Shown here piece after piece: positions 10,702-21,841 of a DNA stretch of 64,000 bases. This DNA comes from Malaya genurostris (taxonomy: Eukaryota; Arthropoda; Insecta; Diptera; Culicidae). The translations under genes and the position numbers were made by a program. The notes under the pieces were generated by a model. The model did not search any database. It was given only the letters and a program-made list of their open reading frames with translations, and was not told the origin of the DNA. The stretch covers positions 165,513,547 to 165,577,546 of the forward strand of contig NC_080571.1 in assembly GCF_030247185.1 (NCBI RefSeq), written 5' to 3'. The stretch's first letter is position 1, and the number at the start of each line of letters is the position of its first letter.

Positions 10702-11345
10702 TGTAGCATGATAATATTGATCCGACTAACCCAAATTAAACACTTTCCCACATTCCAGCATTCACACGATCTCTAACCAATCCTTCTCTGATCACAGATC
10801 ATAAACCAAAACCGAAAATCCCAAACACCAATCCTTACATTCTTTATCCTTTAAGTACCATGCATCCAAATTAGTAACAGGTCGTAAAAACACTTGACGA
10901 TCGTTACATTTCCCAAGAGCCAACCATTTGGTTCACATCAAGTTCCCATGCTAGCCGCCCGTGTTGCAACATATGCTGCACACGGCGAGCTAAGCAAGCT
11001 TCTCACACTATCCGCCGATGCGACAATTCTTTCCCTTGCGTAATGCGCTATAGGTTCAATCGCCTCTTGCTGCATTGATGCACCAATCGATATTCTCTCT
11101 CTTTTCCCTCTCTCCCACTAACAATTTATTTAACGAAAGTATTGTAACTGGCTCCTCCCACCTTATGTACATCGTAGAACAGGTTAGCTTAACTTTAAAA
11201 CATTTGAATAAAAAAAATCTCGAACGAACAACTAAAGGTGAAGGTTCTTTCATCATTTCAATGGCAAAAGAAAAGAAATCCTTCCAACATTTTAACATGT
11301 CCCCAAAAATAGTAATCGTGCAAAAGAAATCGTACATATCGTACA
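10702..11345 (+). repeat. 3' LTR of gypsy copy 1
   Basis: It is a 644-bp partner of 3855-4498 and differs at about three bases, including a TT-to-CG change just before the terminal TACA. CCGC follows and completes the target duplication. Confidence 0.95.
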
Positions 11346-11406
11346 CCGCGTTGGAAGCGTCAAACCGGGTTGCCCGATGCTTCCACTATAAATGGCCCAC
11401 CCTGTA

Positions 11407-12059
11407 TTTGCAAGAATGCAATTGGCCCTATAAATTAATATTAAAAAAAATCGTTTTGAATCTTTTCGCTTCCTCACGTGAATGAATATGATCCCAGCTT
11501 GTGTTCGCATTCATTCCAAATTTATTAAATTTAACAATTGAATGTACTTTTCGAAATGCAGTTTTTATGTTCGGATTAATCTAATGAAGTTCAAGCTCTC
11601 ACTCCGTTTCTTAACTAACAGTTTATGGCTACAATGTACTGTTGAATATTACGAGCTAATAATGCAAATTTTACAAGGATAATGGGACAAGGATAATGCT
11701 TATGCAAAATTTGAGACAAATAAAATATGTTCGAAATACATGTGTTCTAGTAAAGAAAATATTCGAATCAATCCTTCCGATTTTTACTCTATCCTCTGAG
11801 TTAATGCCATGCACACATAAATTTGCATATTTTGTACAAATACGCCTATTTTCATGCACATATGTTGAAAAGGATATTAAATTCAAAAATACTTTACAGT
11901 TTACCCAAGTTTCATTCTTTTAAAATCAATGCATTCGTATTTAGTTTTATATCGATTATGTTTGTCAATCGAATTGATATCCATTTCATATTACTATTGA
12001 CTTATATATCGTACAAGTTCCTTTTTTTTGTGCAGAGATGATGAATCCTACTCCAACTG
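11407..12059. other. Unassigned stretch inside the long-TIR element
   Basis: This is AT-rich sequence between the right mariner end and the right inverted repeat. GAATGAATATG/GCATTCATTCC near 11480-11520 is a short palindrome. I see no gene. Confidence 0.5.
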
Positions 12060-12928
12060 ATAATTTGAATGAATTGAATGAATAGAAGATGTTGAACATT
12101 TCACTCTAATATCGTTTGAATAAAAATTTCAAATCTGTTGTAATATTCACAATTGAACTGATACAACTATGATGTTCCTCGAATTAAAACCACTAATATG
12201 CATACTTGACTGCACGATGATTAACAGGAGTATTGACCTTATCAAAAGAAACACAATTCTGTTCTCATTTTTTTCAGTAATCCTTAATACATGTTTGTTT
12301 GTTAATTGGTGAAAACATTATAAATCTAGTGAACATGAGTGCATCATAGCTGCGAGTCATTAATAAAGTATATTAGCTCCATCCATTATGGAAAATATAG
12401 TTCCGTCGTGATGAAAACAACTACGAACTAAGTTTGCCAAGCTATATGTCATGTTTCATCTTCGTACCAAGAGTTTTATACATTAATGATTCATCTCTAA
12501 TAACTTGTTGCAAAGAGTTTCCATTAAAATTTATAAAGTAAAGTTGACATAATTATCAAATCCCATTCGATTTTCCCTGCGGAACAAGACGATACCCAAT
12601 GAAAATGTCCTTACATATCACGCCACCCGTGGCAAACTAGCGACCCATGCTTTATCCCGCAGCGACAGCTGGCCGAAAATAACTTTGAATGCAAAAACCG
12701 GATAAATACATTTGTTTTGGAAGAACCGGTTAAGTTTTTGTCCGGTTTTTGCATTCAAAGTATTTTCGTCCGGTTCTTGCAATAAAAATGTTTTTAAACG
12801 ACTTTTGCATTTCAAAGTCCGTGTCCGACTTTTGCGCTCAATGTTTTTATCCGGTTTTTGCATTCAAAAATACTTAAACGGGTTTTTCAAACTAAGTTGC
12901 ACTTATCCGACTTTTGCTTTCAGCCGTT
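12060..12928 (-). repeat. Right terminal inverted repeat
   Basis: It is the reverse complement of 520-1425, minus about 50 bp. The CCGGTTTTTGCATTC-type motifs of the outer end lie at 12680-12920. Its outer terminus GCTTTCAGCCGTT abuts CAAAT at 12929. Confidence 0.85.
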
Positions 12929-12933
12929 CAAAT

Positions 12934-13118
12934 AATGTATGACTACCCCCTAAATTAAAGCATATTAATAAGGGGAGGAAAAGAAACTAACAAGGATTCC
13001 AGCTCAGCACGTAGAGGTGATACACATCGCGTATCTACCTGATTCCGTGTATTGGAAATTTTGTTATCTACCATTACCAGCGGAACCTGGTTCAAGTTCA
13101 ACTAGAATGTGACTTTTA

Positions 13119-13151
<33 letters not shown>

Positions 13152-13170
13152 GCTGATGGTAGAAAATTTT

Positions 13171-13203
<33 letters not shown>

Positions 13204-13206
13204 AAG

Positions 13207-13243
<37 letters not shown>

Positions 13244-13254
13244 CGAGACCGATG

Positions 13255-13287
<33 letters not shown>

Positions 13288-13688
13288 TCTCTGAATAGAG
13301 AGTCAAAAAGTACGTGAAACTGCCTAGGGCTCAAGCCCGTTGAACTCGATTATCCGAAGATATTCACCTGTGGTTGGGCCGCCTCCCGCGGTTGCTGAGC
13401 CACAGGGCATTTATGCTCCTGCTTTCAAGAGGACATTGTAATCCATTACGAACAGTGGTTTTGGTGGGTGGGCGCCCGCAAACCGCCCGACAACGGCCCC
13501 CTGGTGCTGGTTGCTTGTCCCACCGAAGTGACGTTCAGTTCTGAAGGCCTATGTCGCGAGCTGGGGCTTACTGCACGTGGTGTGCCGTCGGGCGCGTGAT
13601 TCCCACACAGACACCGTCCCGTATGTGGTCCCCTCAGTCTGGGCTTGGCCGACTGTCGATCGGCAATGATAAAATCGAGGTACCTTCA

Positions 13689-13741
<53 letters not shown>

Positions 13742-13933
13742 TGCCGTTTTCCGTTTCCGCGGGAACGCACACTGAAAAAACATAGGCGTAAAAACCATAA
13801 CTCTCTCGTTGTGCGGGATTACGGGCGAGACTCTCTGCTCGTCCCTCCATCCCCGGGTGTTATAGCCGGCATGCGGTGGTGGTTCGCTTGCGTGCCATCA
13901 TCGTGCCATAACATACCGTGAGTGTGCAGGATA

Positions 13934-13978
<45 letters not shown>

Positions 13979-13979
13979 A

Positions 13980-14021
<42 letters not shown>

Positions 14022-14083
14022 AATTGTCAGAATTGGGCATAGGGGCGAAAGACCAATAGAACCATCTAGTAGCTGGTTCCCTT

Positions 14084-14117
<34 letters not shown>

Positions 14118-14128
14118 ATTTCGGAATC

Positions 14129-14202
<74 letters not shown>

Positions 14203-14297
14203 AGGGTACGTACCATAACATTCTTGGTTGATGTTATTGCAACGCAACGTCGGACACTGGCCCTCTGTTAGGCCTGAGTGTCTTCCGTCGACGTATA

Positions 14298-14357
<60 letters not shown>

Positions 14358-14426
14358 TTAAGCGTAATGTTACGGCGCCTAAATAAACGACGCATCATAG
14401 ATACCATGAAAGGTGTTGATTGCTAC

Positions 14427-14458
<32 letters not shown>

Positions 14459-14459
14459 T

Positions 14460-14490
<31 letters not shown>

Positions 14491-14663
14491 TAAGCAATTA
14501 GCCCTTAAAATGGATGGCGCTTAAGTCGTTGCCTATACATTACCGCTGACGTACAAGTGGTGCTGCGCGGTTCTTCGCCTAGCACTTTGAGACATCAGTG
14601 AGTAGGAGGGTCTGGTGGTGCGCGTTGAAGTGCCTGGCGTAAGCCGACATGGAGCCGCCACTA

Positions 14664-14725
<62 letters not shown>

Positions 14726-14726
14726 C

Positions 14727-14773
<47 letters not shown>

Positions 14774-14953
14774 CTATGGGAAACCTGATATATATTAAGC
14801 ATTTAACCAAATACACCACCACCGCCGTGTGTTGTGTGATGCAACATCCACTAGTATATATTAAACGAGCGAAAGGGAATCCGGTTACAATTCCGGAGCC
14901 TGTTGAGTATACGTTTGCATTGGCGTGCATACTGGAAACGGTAGCGCCTTTGT

Positions 14954-14992
<39 letters not shown>

Positions 14993-15040
14993 AAGAGATA
15001 TCGGAAGAGTTTTCTTTTCTGTTTAATAGTCATCAGCTAG

Positions 15041-15075
<35 letters not shown>

Positions 15076-15146
15076 AGGTTGGTAGAGCATGGTATTAAAT
15101 TGCTGTGTCGATATTCTCTTCTTGGACCTTGAAAATCGAAGACTGA

Positions 15147-15198
<52 letters not shown>

Positions 15199-15446
15199 TT
15201 AGAGTCTCTAGTCGATAGAATAATGTAGGTAAGGGGAGTCGGCAAATTAGATCCGTAGCTTCGGGATAAGGATTGGCTCTGAAGACTGGGATGACTCGGG
15301 CTATAATCCTACCATTCGGTTGCTCCGGGTTGGACTTCCCAGCTCAATCCGGGTGCCGTGGTGGGCTTCTGCCTCAACGTGCCCCACACGCCACCGTCCT
15401 GGGTGCTGTAATCATCAATAAACAGTCAATTCAGAACTGGCACGGA

Positions 15447-15491
<45 letters not shown>

Positions 15492-15502
15492 TCAACAGGT
15501 GT

Positions 15503-15540
<38 letters not shown>

Positions 15541-15603
15541 TCGTGAAGAAATTCAAGCAAGCGCGGATAAACGGTGGGAGTAACTATGACTCTCTTAAGG
15601 TAT

Positions 15604-15646
<43 letters not shown>

Positions 15647-15647
15647 G

Positions 15648-15690
<43 letters not shown>

Positions 15691-15718
15691 ACCAAGGGAA
15701 CGGGCTTGGAACCACTAA

Positions 15719-15754
<36 letters not shown>

Positions 15755-15823
15755 TGGCATTGTAAGGCGATATAAGAGGTGCAGAATAGATGGGAGCTCG
15801 GGTAAAATATTATCTCCCGAGCA

Positions 15824-15883
<60 letters not shown>

Positions 15884-16244
15884 TGGGGTTATTGCAACCT
15901 CTCGGCATAGAAACCGTTCAGCGTTCAGTCATGTCGTCATTTCTGGCAATAATGCAGAAGACCGAGCCTGTAGTCGTTCGTCCGTTGCGTGTCCTGGCGT
16001 GTGGTCCGAACCGGTTTCTCCGCTGACCGGTGCGTACGGGGCGTGCTTCACGGTGCGCAAACCGGCGTCCGGTCCGGTGGGTCCCGAAGTAGGGTCCCGC
16101 CCGCGTGCGGCAAGGCCACAGTTTGCTCAACTTTCACACAGTACGCCGATGACAGTAAGACATCTGGATATTCCAAGTCATGGACAGTGCCAGGTGCGGA
16201 GTTTGTCTGGGGCGGCACATCACCAAAACAATAACGGAGGTTTT

Positions 16245-16312
<68 letters not shown>

Positions 16313-16364
16313 TGTTCAGTACATATTGAGACAGCGAAAGCTAGACCTCACGATCCTTTTGGTT

Positions 16365-16446
<82 letters not shown>

Positions 16447-16471
16447 ACTTTTTGATCCTTCGATGTCGGCT
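12934..16471 (+). pseudogene. 28S rRNA pseudogene, 5' deleted and 3' truncated
   Basis: Long stretches match 28S in order: GACTACCCCCTAAATT at the start; TGATGGTAGAAAATTTTTCC; GAGGGAAAGTTGAAAAGC; GACCCGAAAGATGGTGAAC; the R2-site region CTCTTAAGGTATCCAAATG near 15592; CCCTGTTGAGCTTGACTC; GATAACTGGCTTGTGG; and GACGTGACTTTTTGATCC. Between 13000 and 13001 (GGATTCC|AGCTCAGC) the conserved AGTAGCGGCGAGCGAA block is missing. Positions that are almost invariant elsewhere are changed, for example TATCC for TAGCC at the R2 site. Homology stops at GATGTCGGCT, where the R1-like element begins. It has decayed like a pseudogene and is not a functional gene. Confidence 0.9.
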
Positions 16472-17099
16472 TCAGGGACTATGTCTAAGGGCTTGACGAC
16501 CCCTCCCCCGGCAACTGCGAGTTATAGGGCTTGCCTAGGATGCGGTGGGGTTTGGCATTGGGCTCTGCTAATCCTCTACAAAAAGCTGCATGTATCCGCA
16601 AGCAAGTCCTACTAAAGCGATCGTGTGCCGCTCAAAGTGCACAAGCCCAGCGGGAGTGCCAACTCGGCACGTTAGGCCTAACGCCAGTGAGGTCTCAACT
16701 ATGGCATACTGGCTACCATACCATCCATGGATACGATACGGTAGATCGGAATATATAGAGAAACTAGGGCTGACAGCTGCGGTATTCTACTCCTTCAGTA
16801 AAGCAGGGTGGAACCGGCTTGAAATGGCGAGTAGGCTAATGCCGCAGCTGCCTTCCGTCCCATAAAACCGTGGCAGGCCTTATGGCACGCCGTCTCACTT
16901 TCAGCCACCTGGTTGGGATGACTGGGTGGAAGTAGGTTCAGATGCCCTTTTCCTGATTTGCGCTGATCCGGCTCTGAGCGTAAAGCCAACCCTCGCATGG
17001 CCTCACTGCACCGCATAGGTAACCATGGGATCATGATAGCGACTACTTTCGGCTGGGTTTGACGGTAGCCATAAGGGGGACCCATATAAAATTAGCTTT

Positions 17100-18514
17100 A
17101 CATCAACATCATCGGCGTCGAGTAAGGAGGTAAACCCTTTCGGAAGAGGGGGTTTGAGGAGGTCTCCATCCAGAACGGGTGCGAGAGAGGAGAGTGAGGC
17201 GGTAGCTGAGGAGACGAGTGACAGCAATGTCCATGTCAAACCAGTGAACCAGCCTGAGTCCCAGGAGCAAGGGAAGGAAATAATCAAGCCGAGTATGACA
17301 GCGGTCACAAAACAACTCGACACGATTATTGAATTCGCGCAAGAGAAATCCAACATCAGCAAGGAGCTGAAGTCGAAACTGCTGAAGCTACGTAAGGCCG
17401 TGAACGTAGCTAAAAGGGACCAAGAGACGTTGATAGTGCGGCTAGAGGGTGGCGGAAAGTCGGAAAAGTGTTCTCAAACAGAGCCCTTCACCTTCGATAC
17501 CGATAAAAAACAGGAGGCGGTTGACTATGCGCTCCGGCTCACGATTGAGCGGAATAAACAGCGCCGGAAACGCGCCAGGGATTCTCCAGGAAGTAAACGC
17601 CTGACTCCCAAGGTCAAAAGGAGCAAAGACCATGGCGGAAATGATGGGGCGAAGGAACGTGGCGAGGGGCTGAACCCAAACCTCGGCACTCGAACCACGG
17701 ATCCGAGCCATGTAAGCGAACCCGGCGAGAACCCATGGGTGAAGGTCGCCAAGAAGAAAAGGGTCCAAAAAGATGCTGGGCCCATTCCCGTGAGGAGGGC
17801 TAGGGACAAAGAAGAGGCTTTGTTGGTTAAGGCCGACAAAGAAAAGTACGCCGATGGCCAAGCCCATGCGGAGTGAGGCAAAGCTAGCCGAGCATGATAA
17901 AGAGGTTCGCAGCATCCGTCGTACGAAGACGGGCGAGATGCTGCTCGAGCTTAAAAAGGGAGCTCATGGTGGGCGGAACGGAGCTTGTTGCGCTTGCCCA
18001 ACAAGTCCTGGGCGCTACGGCCGAAGTTAGAGCCCTGCGTAACGAGGTTGCACTCCAGTGCAAACGGTTGGATGAAATCACCACCGCAGAAGAACTGGCT
18101 ATGGTCATCAAGGAGCAAGGAGGTGCGGATGTCCCACAGGAATCCATCCGTTTGAGAAAAGGACCACAGGGCACCCAGATAGCTACATTTAAGCTATCGG
18201 CCACGGATGCTAATAAGGTCCTCAAAGTGGGCAGGCTTAAGGTCGGATGGTCGGTATGCCCAGTGACCGCTTACCAACCGCTGGCGGTTGACATGTGCTT
18301 CAGGTGTTTCGAACCTGGCCACAAGTCGTGGAACTGCAAAGGCCCAGACCGGAGCAACCTCTGCAAGCGGTGCGGCGGCGAGGGGCACAAGGCGTATGCA
18401 TGCGAAAGAACGCCACGTTGCATGCTATGCGCGAGCAAGAAGAAGGCTACAAACCACGTCATGGGCGGACCTACTTGTTCAACAAGTGGAGGGAGTAAAA
18501 CAACATGCAAGTAG
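17100..18514 (+). pseudogene. ORF1 (Gag-like) of R1-clade copy 1
   Basis: The N-terminal half (to about 17860) is charged and rich in Lys/Glu, with coiled-coil-like heptads (VAKRDQETLIVRLEGG). The C-terminal half carries three zinc knuckles: CFRCFEPGHKSWNC, CKRCGGEGHKAYAC and CMLCASKKK..H....C (about 18298-18480). Two breaks change the frame. One is near 17855, where copy 2 reads YADVLKAMRSEAK without interruption; the other is near 17990. ORF1 proteins of this clade bind the element RNA. The true ATG is unclear; copy 2 suggests MPSTSASS, which an extra 255-bp segment separates in copy 1. The stop overlaps the ORF2 start by 10 nt. Confidence 0.85.
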
Positions 18515-20183
18515 TACAGCTGAACCTAAATCACTGTGCAGCTGGCCAGCAATTGCTGCACCAGTCAGTGACGGAATGGGGCATTGATGTCGCGACTCTC
18601 TCGGATCCCTATCACACACCGGTAGATAACGGGAACTTGGTGTCGGACGAATCCAAGACGGTGGCGATCTTGACGACTGGTCGATACCCAGTGCAAGAGG
18701 TGGTGAAAACACAAGCGGAGGGAGTAGCCATAGCTAAGGTAAACGGAGTTTACTATTGTAGCTGCTACGCTCCACCGAGATGGTCAATAGACCAGTTCAC
18801 TCGGATGGTCGACATGTTGACCGCAGACCTGGTGGGTCGGAAGCCGGTGGTGATAGCCGGAGACTTCAACGCCTGGGCAACGGCTTGGGGCAGCCGCTTC
18901 ACCAATAGGAGAGGACAGACGTTACTGGAGGCCCTCGCCAAGTTGGACGTCGTGTTAGCGAATGATGGACTTAAAAGTACCTTCCAGCGGAACGGAGTCG
19001 AGTCGTTTATCGACCTGACTTTCTGTAGTCCCGGCCTAGCTGGAGAACTTAATTGGAGAGTTGATGGTGGCTACACCCATAGCGACCATCTAGCCATTCG
19101 CTACACGATCGGCCAATTGGCGAGAAGCACAAGGAGTAATACTCCCAAAACTCTAGCGTGGAAGGTGGCTAACTTCGACCGCGAAACGTTTTGCGCTGCC
19201 CTTGAATTGGAGGAGCACAACGCGAACCTGAGAGGGGACGAGTTGGTCGCTATCTTGTCACGTGCGTGTGACGCGACGATGCCTAGAAAGGCTCAACCGA
19301 GGACCAACAGACCACCGGTCTACTGGTGGAACGAGCAAATTGCACGCCTTCGCGCATCCTGCCTCAGGGCTAGAAGAAGGATGCAAAGAGCTCGATCAGC
19401 GGAGATGAGGATGGAGAGGAACACGGCGTTCAAAACGTCGAAGTTAGCACTAAACAAGGCCATCAGCGCAAGCAAAAGAGCCTGTTTCGACCTGCTATGC
19501 GAGGGAGCCAACTCCAACCCATGGGGCGATGCCTACAGGATGGTAAAGGCCAAAACGAGAGGGGCCCCCTGAACATAGTCCGGCGAGGTTGAAGGAAATC
19601 ATAACGGTTCTCTTTCCCCACCACGACACGTCCCCCTGGCAGCCAACTCCGCTATCAACGAACGAAGTTGAAAAGGTGACGAACGAGGAGTTGCTCACTG
19701 TGGCGAGATCGCTCGATACAAAGAAAGCCCCGGGGCCAGACGGTATCCCGAACGTGGCTCTAAAGGCGGCTATAATGACAAAACCGGATATGTTCAGGGA
19801 GGTCATACAGAGATGTCTGGACGAGCGTATGTTCCCAGACATTTGGAAAAGGCAAAGGTTGGTACTATTACCGAAACCTGGGAAACCCCCAGGGGATCCA
19901 TCGGCGTATAGACCAATCTGTCTGATCGACACTGTGGGTAAGCTCCTTGAGAAAATCATCCTCAACAGGCTAGCCCCCTTCATAGAGGAGGCAGGAGGAC
20001 TGTCCAGCCAACAGTACGGGTTTCGCAGAGGCAGGTCGACCTAGAGTCTCGAGTTGGTTAGATAGAACTCACGGAGAAGTAAACTTCGGCCTGACGCAAT
20101 TCCTCACAGGTCACGGGTGCTTCAGATGGTACCTCCACAGGTTCGGCCACGCGACATCCCCTGTATGTCCTGGCTGCCCAGAC
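18505..20183 (+). pseudogene. ORF2 (endonuclease-reverse transcriptase) of R1-clade copy 1, large internal deletion
   Basis: ATG 18505 opens MQVVQLNLNHC, the APE-type endonuclease start. Catalytic motifs GDFNAWATAWGS (about 18862) and YTHSDHLAI (about 19073) are present. A frameshift near 19570 is followed by RT fingers KKAPGPDGIP (about 19723), SAYRPICLIDT and QQYGFRRGRST (about 20015). At about 20044 the sequence jumps to GHGCFRWYLHRFGH and CPGCPDE, the C-terminal zinc-binding motif of the clade. The palm with the YADD box and the rest of the thumb are therefore deleted. A second junction near 20183 runs straight into the 3' repeats. The protein would nick target DNA and prime reverse transcription; this copy cannot. 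Confidence 0.9.
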
Positions 20184-20775
20184 GAGATCGGTTTCGGGAG
20201 GGCCTCCTTCGTCGGGGAACTCTCCGTCGGTGTAGGCTTGATCCTTCGGCGGGTGCTAGTCGAGTAGCCGCCACAACACCGATCCGAGTCGTCGAGGCGC
20301 CAGCAAACCGGAAGCCATGCTCCAACCGGAATCGCGGGACCGACCTCGGCACTTCATCGGGAGTCCCGTGTGGTGCAAGAGACTCGGTGTCGGGAGATTC
20401 TCCTTCGCCGGGGATCTCTCCGTCGGAGTAGTCTAGATCCTTTGTCGGGGACTAGATGAGTAGATCGCCGCGTGGTACCGCTAGGATCGTCTGAGCGCCA
20501 GTGAACCGGAAATCACGCTCCAACCGGAATCATTGGATCGACTTAGGCATCCTTTCGGTCGGGTCGTAGACGCGTACCGTAAGCGTCGGTTCGGGAGGAC
20601 TTCTCTCGTCGGGGAACCCTCCGTCGGTGTAGACTAGATCTTTTGACGGAGACTAGTCGAGTAGTTCCGCGACGTAGCATCAGTTTTGGGTCGTCGAGGC
20701 GCCAGTGAACCGGTAGTTACCCTCCAGTCGGCATCACTGGACCGACCTCGTCATCCAACTGGTCGATCCCTCGAG
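20184..20775 (+). repeat. About 197-bp tandem repeats in the 3' UTR of R1-clade copy 1
   Basis: Three units start with TCGGTTTCGGGAGG-like sequence near 20187, 20383 and 20583. Each continues TCGTCGGGGAACTCTCCGTC, then TCTAGATC..., CGAGTAG and GCGCCAGTGAACCGGAAG. Copy 2 carries four units. Confidence 0.85.
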
Positions 20776-21011
20776 AGCAGGATGCTGATCCCCATCCTGC
20801 ATAAATTTGGGGAGGGTGCTGTGAGCACCAATAGCCTTCCACCCCGAAGTAATACCTAGCGGTGGTGCCGGGGAGGTAGGGTTGGAGATCCAAGGTGTTT
20901 TAGTGAGTAGTTCCAATCAACAGTTGGGTAGTCCTGTAGAGAGTCCCACACTCCGTGCGTAAATGCATTTCACCTGGTAAAAAAAAAAGACTACCCACAG
21001 GTTAGGGATAG

Positions 21012-21841
21012 CAGGGACTATGTCTAAGGGCTTGACGACCCCGGCAACTGCGAGTAGTAGGGCTTGCCTAGGATGTGGTGGGGTTTTGGCATTGGGCTCT
21101 GCTAATCTTCTACAAAAAGCTGCATGTGTCCGCAAGCAAGTCCTACTAAAGCGATCATGTGCCGCTCAAAGTACACAAGCCCAGCGGGAGTGCCGACTCG
21201 CCAGTGAGGTCCTAACTATGGCATACTGGCTACTATATCATCCATGGATACGATACGGTAGATCGGAATATATAGAGAAACTAGGGCTGACAGCTGCGGT
21301 ATTCTACTCCTTCAGTAAAGCAGGGTGGAACCGGCTTGAAATGGCGAGTAGGCTAATGCCATCAACATCGGCGTCGAGTAGGGAGATAAACCCTTTCGCA
21401 AGATTGTGTTCTCAAACAGAGCCCTTCACCTTCGATACCGATAAAAAACAGGAGGCGGTAGGCTATGCGCTCCGGCTCACGATTGTACGGAACAAACAGC
21501 GCCGGAAACGCGCCAGGGATTCTCCAGGAAGTAAACGCCTGACTCCCAAGGCCAAAAGGAGCAAAGATCATGGCGGAAATGATGGGGCAAGGGAACGTGG
21601 CTAGGGGCTCAACCCAAACCTCGGCACTGGACCCCCGGATCCGAGAACCCGGCGAGAATCCATGGGTGAAGGTCGCCAAGAAGAAAAGGGTCCCAAAAGA
21701 GGCTGGGCCCATCCCCGCGAGGAGGGCTAGGGACAAAGGTGAGGCTTTGTTGGTTAAGGCCGACAAAAAAAGTACGCCGATGTGCTCAAGGCCATGCGGA
21801 GTGAGGCAAAGCTAGCCGAGCTTGGCAAAGAGGTTCGCAGC
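21012..21841 (+). mobile_element. R1-clade non-LTR retrotransposon, copy 2, 5' part
   Basis: It begins GCAGGGACTATGTC, only 23 bp after the A-tail of copy 1, so the two lie head to tail. It follows the 5' region of copy 1 closely. It lacks the 255-bp segment that copy 1 has at 16848-17102 and about 300 bp within ORF1 (the join is near 21403). ORF1 is open across MRSEAK, where copy 1 is frameshifted. It stops at GAGGTTCGCAGC, where the reversed gypsy copy begins. Confidence 0.85.

Larger units (their letters stand above)
3855..11345 (+). mobile_element. Ty3/gypsy LTR retrotransposon, mdg1/412 type, copy 1
   Basis: Two 644-bp LTRs (3855-4498, 10702-11345) begin TGTAGC and end TACA. They differ at about three positions (near 4097/10945 and two adjacent bases near the 3' end), so the insertion is young. 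The target duplication is CCGC (3851-3854 and 11346-11349). The primer site TGGCGACAGTGACA resembles the tRNA-Arg site of 412/mdg1, and the RT motif SPNSFQRMM also fits that lineage. The order is leader with short frames, gag, pol (PR-RT-RNase H-integrase), purine tract, LTR. There is no env. A single TGA in pol disables it; otherwise it looks nearly complete. Confidence 0.93.
3047..11404 (-). mobile_element. Tc1/mariner-like element (relic), split by a gypsy element
   Basis: The left end reads TA-CAGAGTAGGCCATTTATAG. The right end, CTATAAATGGCCCACCCTG-TA, is its imperfect inverse, with flanking TA at 3045-3046 and 11405-11406 as expected for this superfamily. The left TIR core is tandemly duplicated (GTAGGCCATTTATAG at 3051 and again near 3070). 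The element itself is about 0.87 kb once the 7.5-kb gypsy insertion is removed. Coding remnants lie on the - strand. It is long dead. Confidence 0.75.
520..12928. mobile_element. 12.4-kb element with long terminal inverted repeats inserted at the 28S start
   Basis: The outer ends are inverted copies: AACGGCTGAAAGC on the left and GCTTTCAGCCGTT on the right. They continue as about 0.87-kb inverted repeats (520-1425 and 12060-12928). A 5-bp duplication, CAAAT, flanks it (515-519 and 12929-12933). Removing the insert and one CAAAT restores GGCCTCAAATAATG, the expected mosquito 28S start. No transposase that could be its own is visible inside. The contents are a reverse-transcriptase relic, a mariner relic and a nested gypsy element, so it looks non-autonomous or foldback-like. 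The superfamily is unknown to me; tandem motifs inside long inverted repeats recall foldback elements, but 5-bp duplications do not settle it. Confidence 0.8.
16473..20988 (+). mobile_element. R1-clade non-LTR retrotransposon, copy 1 (internally deleted)
   Basis: It starts CAGGGACTATGTC, shared with copy 2, right after 28S GATGTCGGCT. It contains ORF1 with three CCHC knuckles, ORF2 with an APE-type endonuclease and reverse transcriptase, a 3' untranslated region of about 197-bp repeats, and a terminal A-run (20979-20988). The join to 28S is about 790 bp downstream of the canonical R1 site in this copy. That is roughly where mosquito RT-family elements are reported to insert, as I recall. GC content is much higher than in the gypsy elements. 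ORF1 has frameshifts and ORF2 lacks about half of its length. Confidence 0.88.

Noticed and set aside
15590..15700. R1 or R2 insertion at the classic 28S sites
   Set aside because: 28S sequence runs through both sites without interruption; only point changes are present.
13549..16367. Several frames of 60-122 codons in the 28S region
   Set aside because: They overlap rRNA sequence on both strands and have no protein signal.
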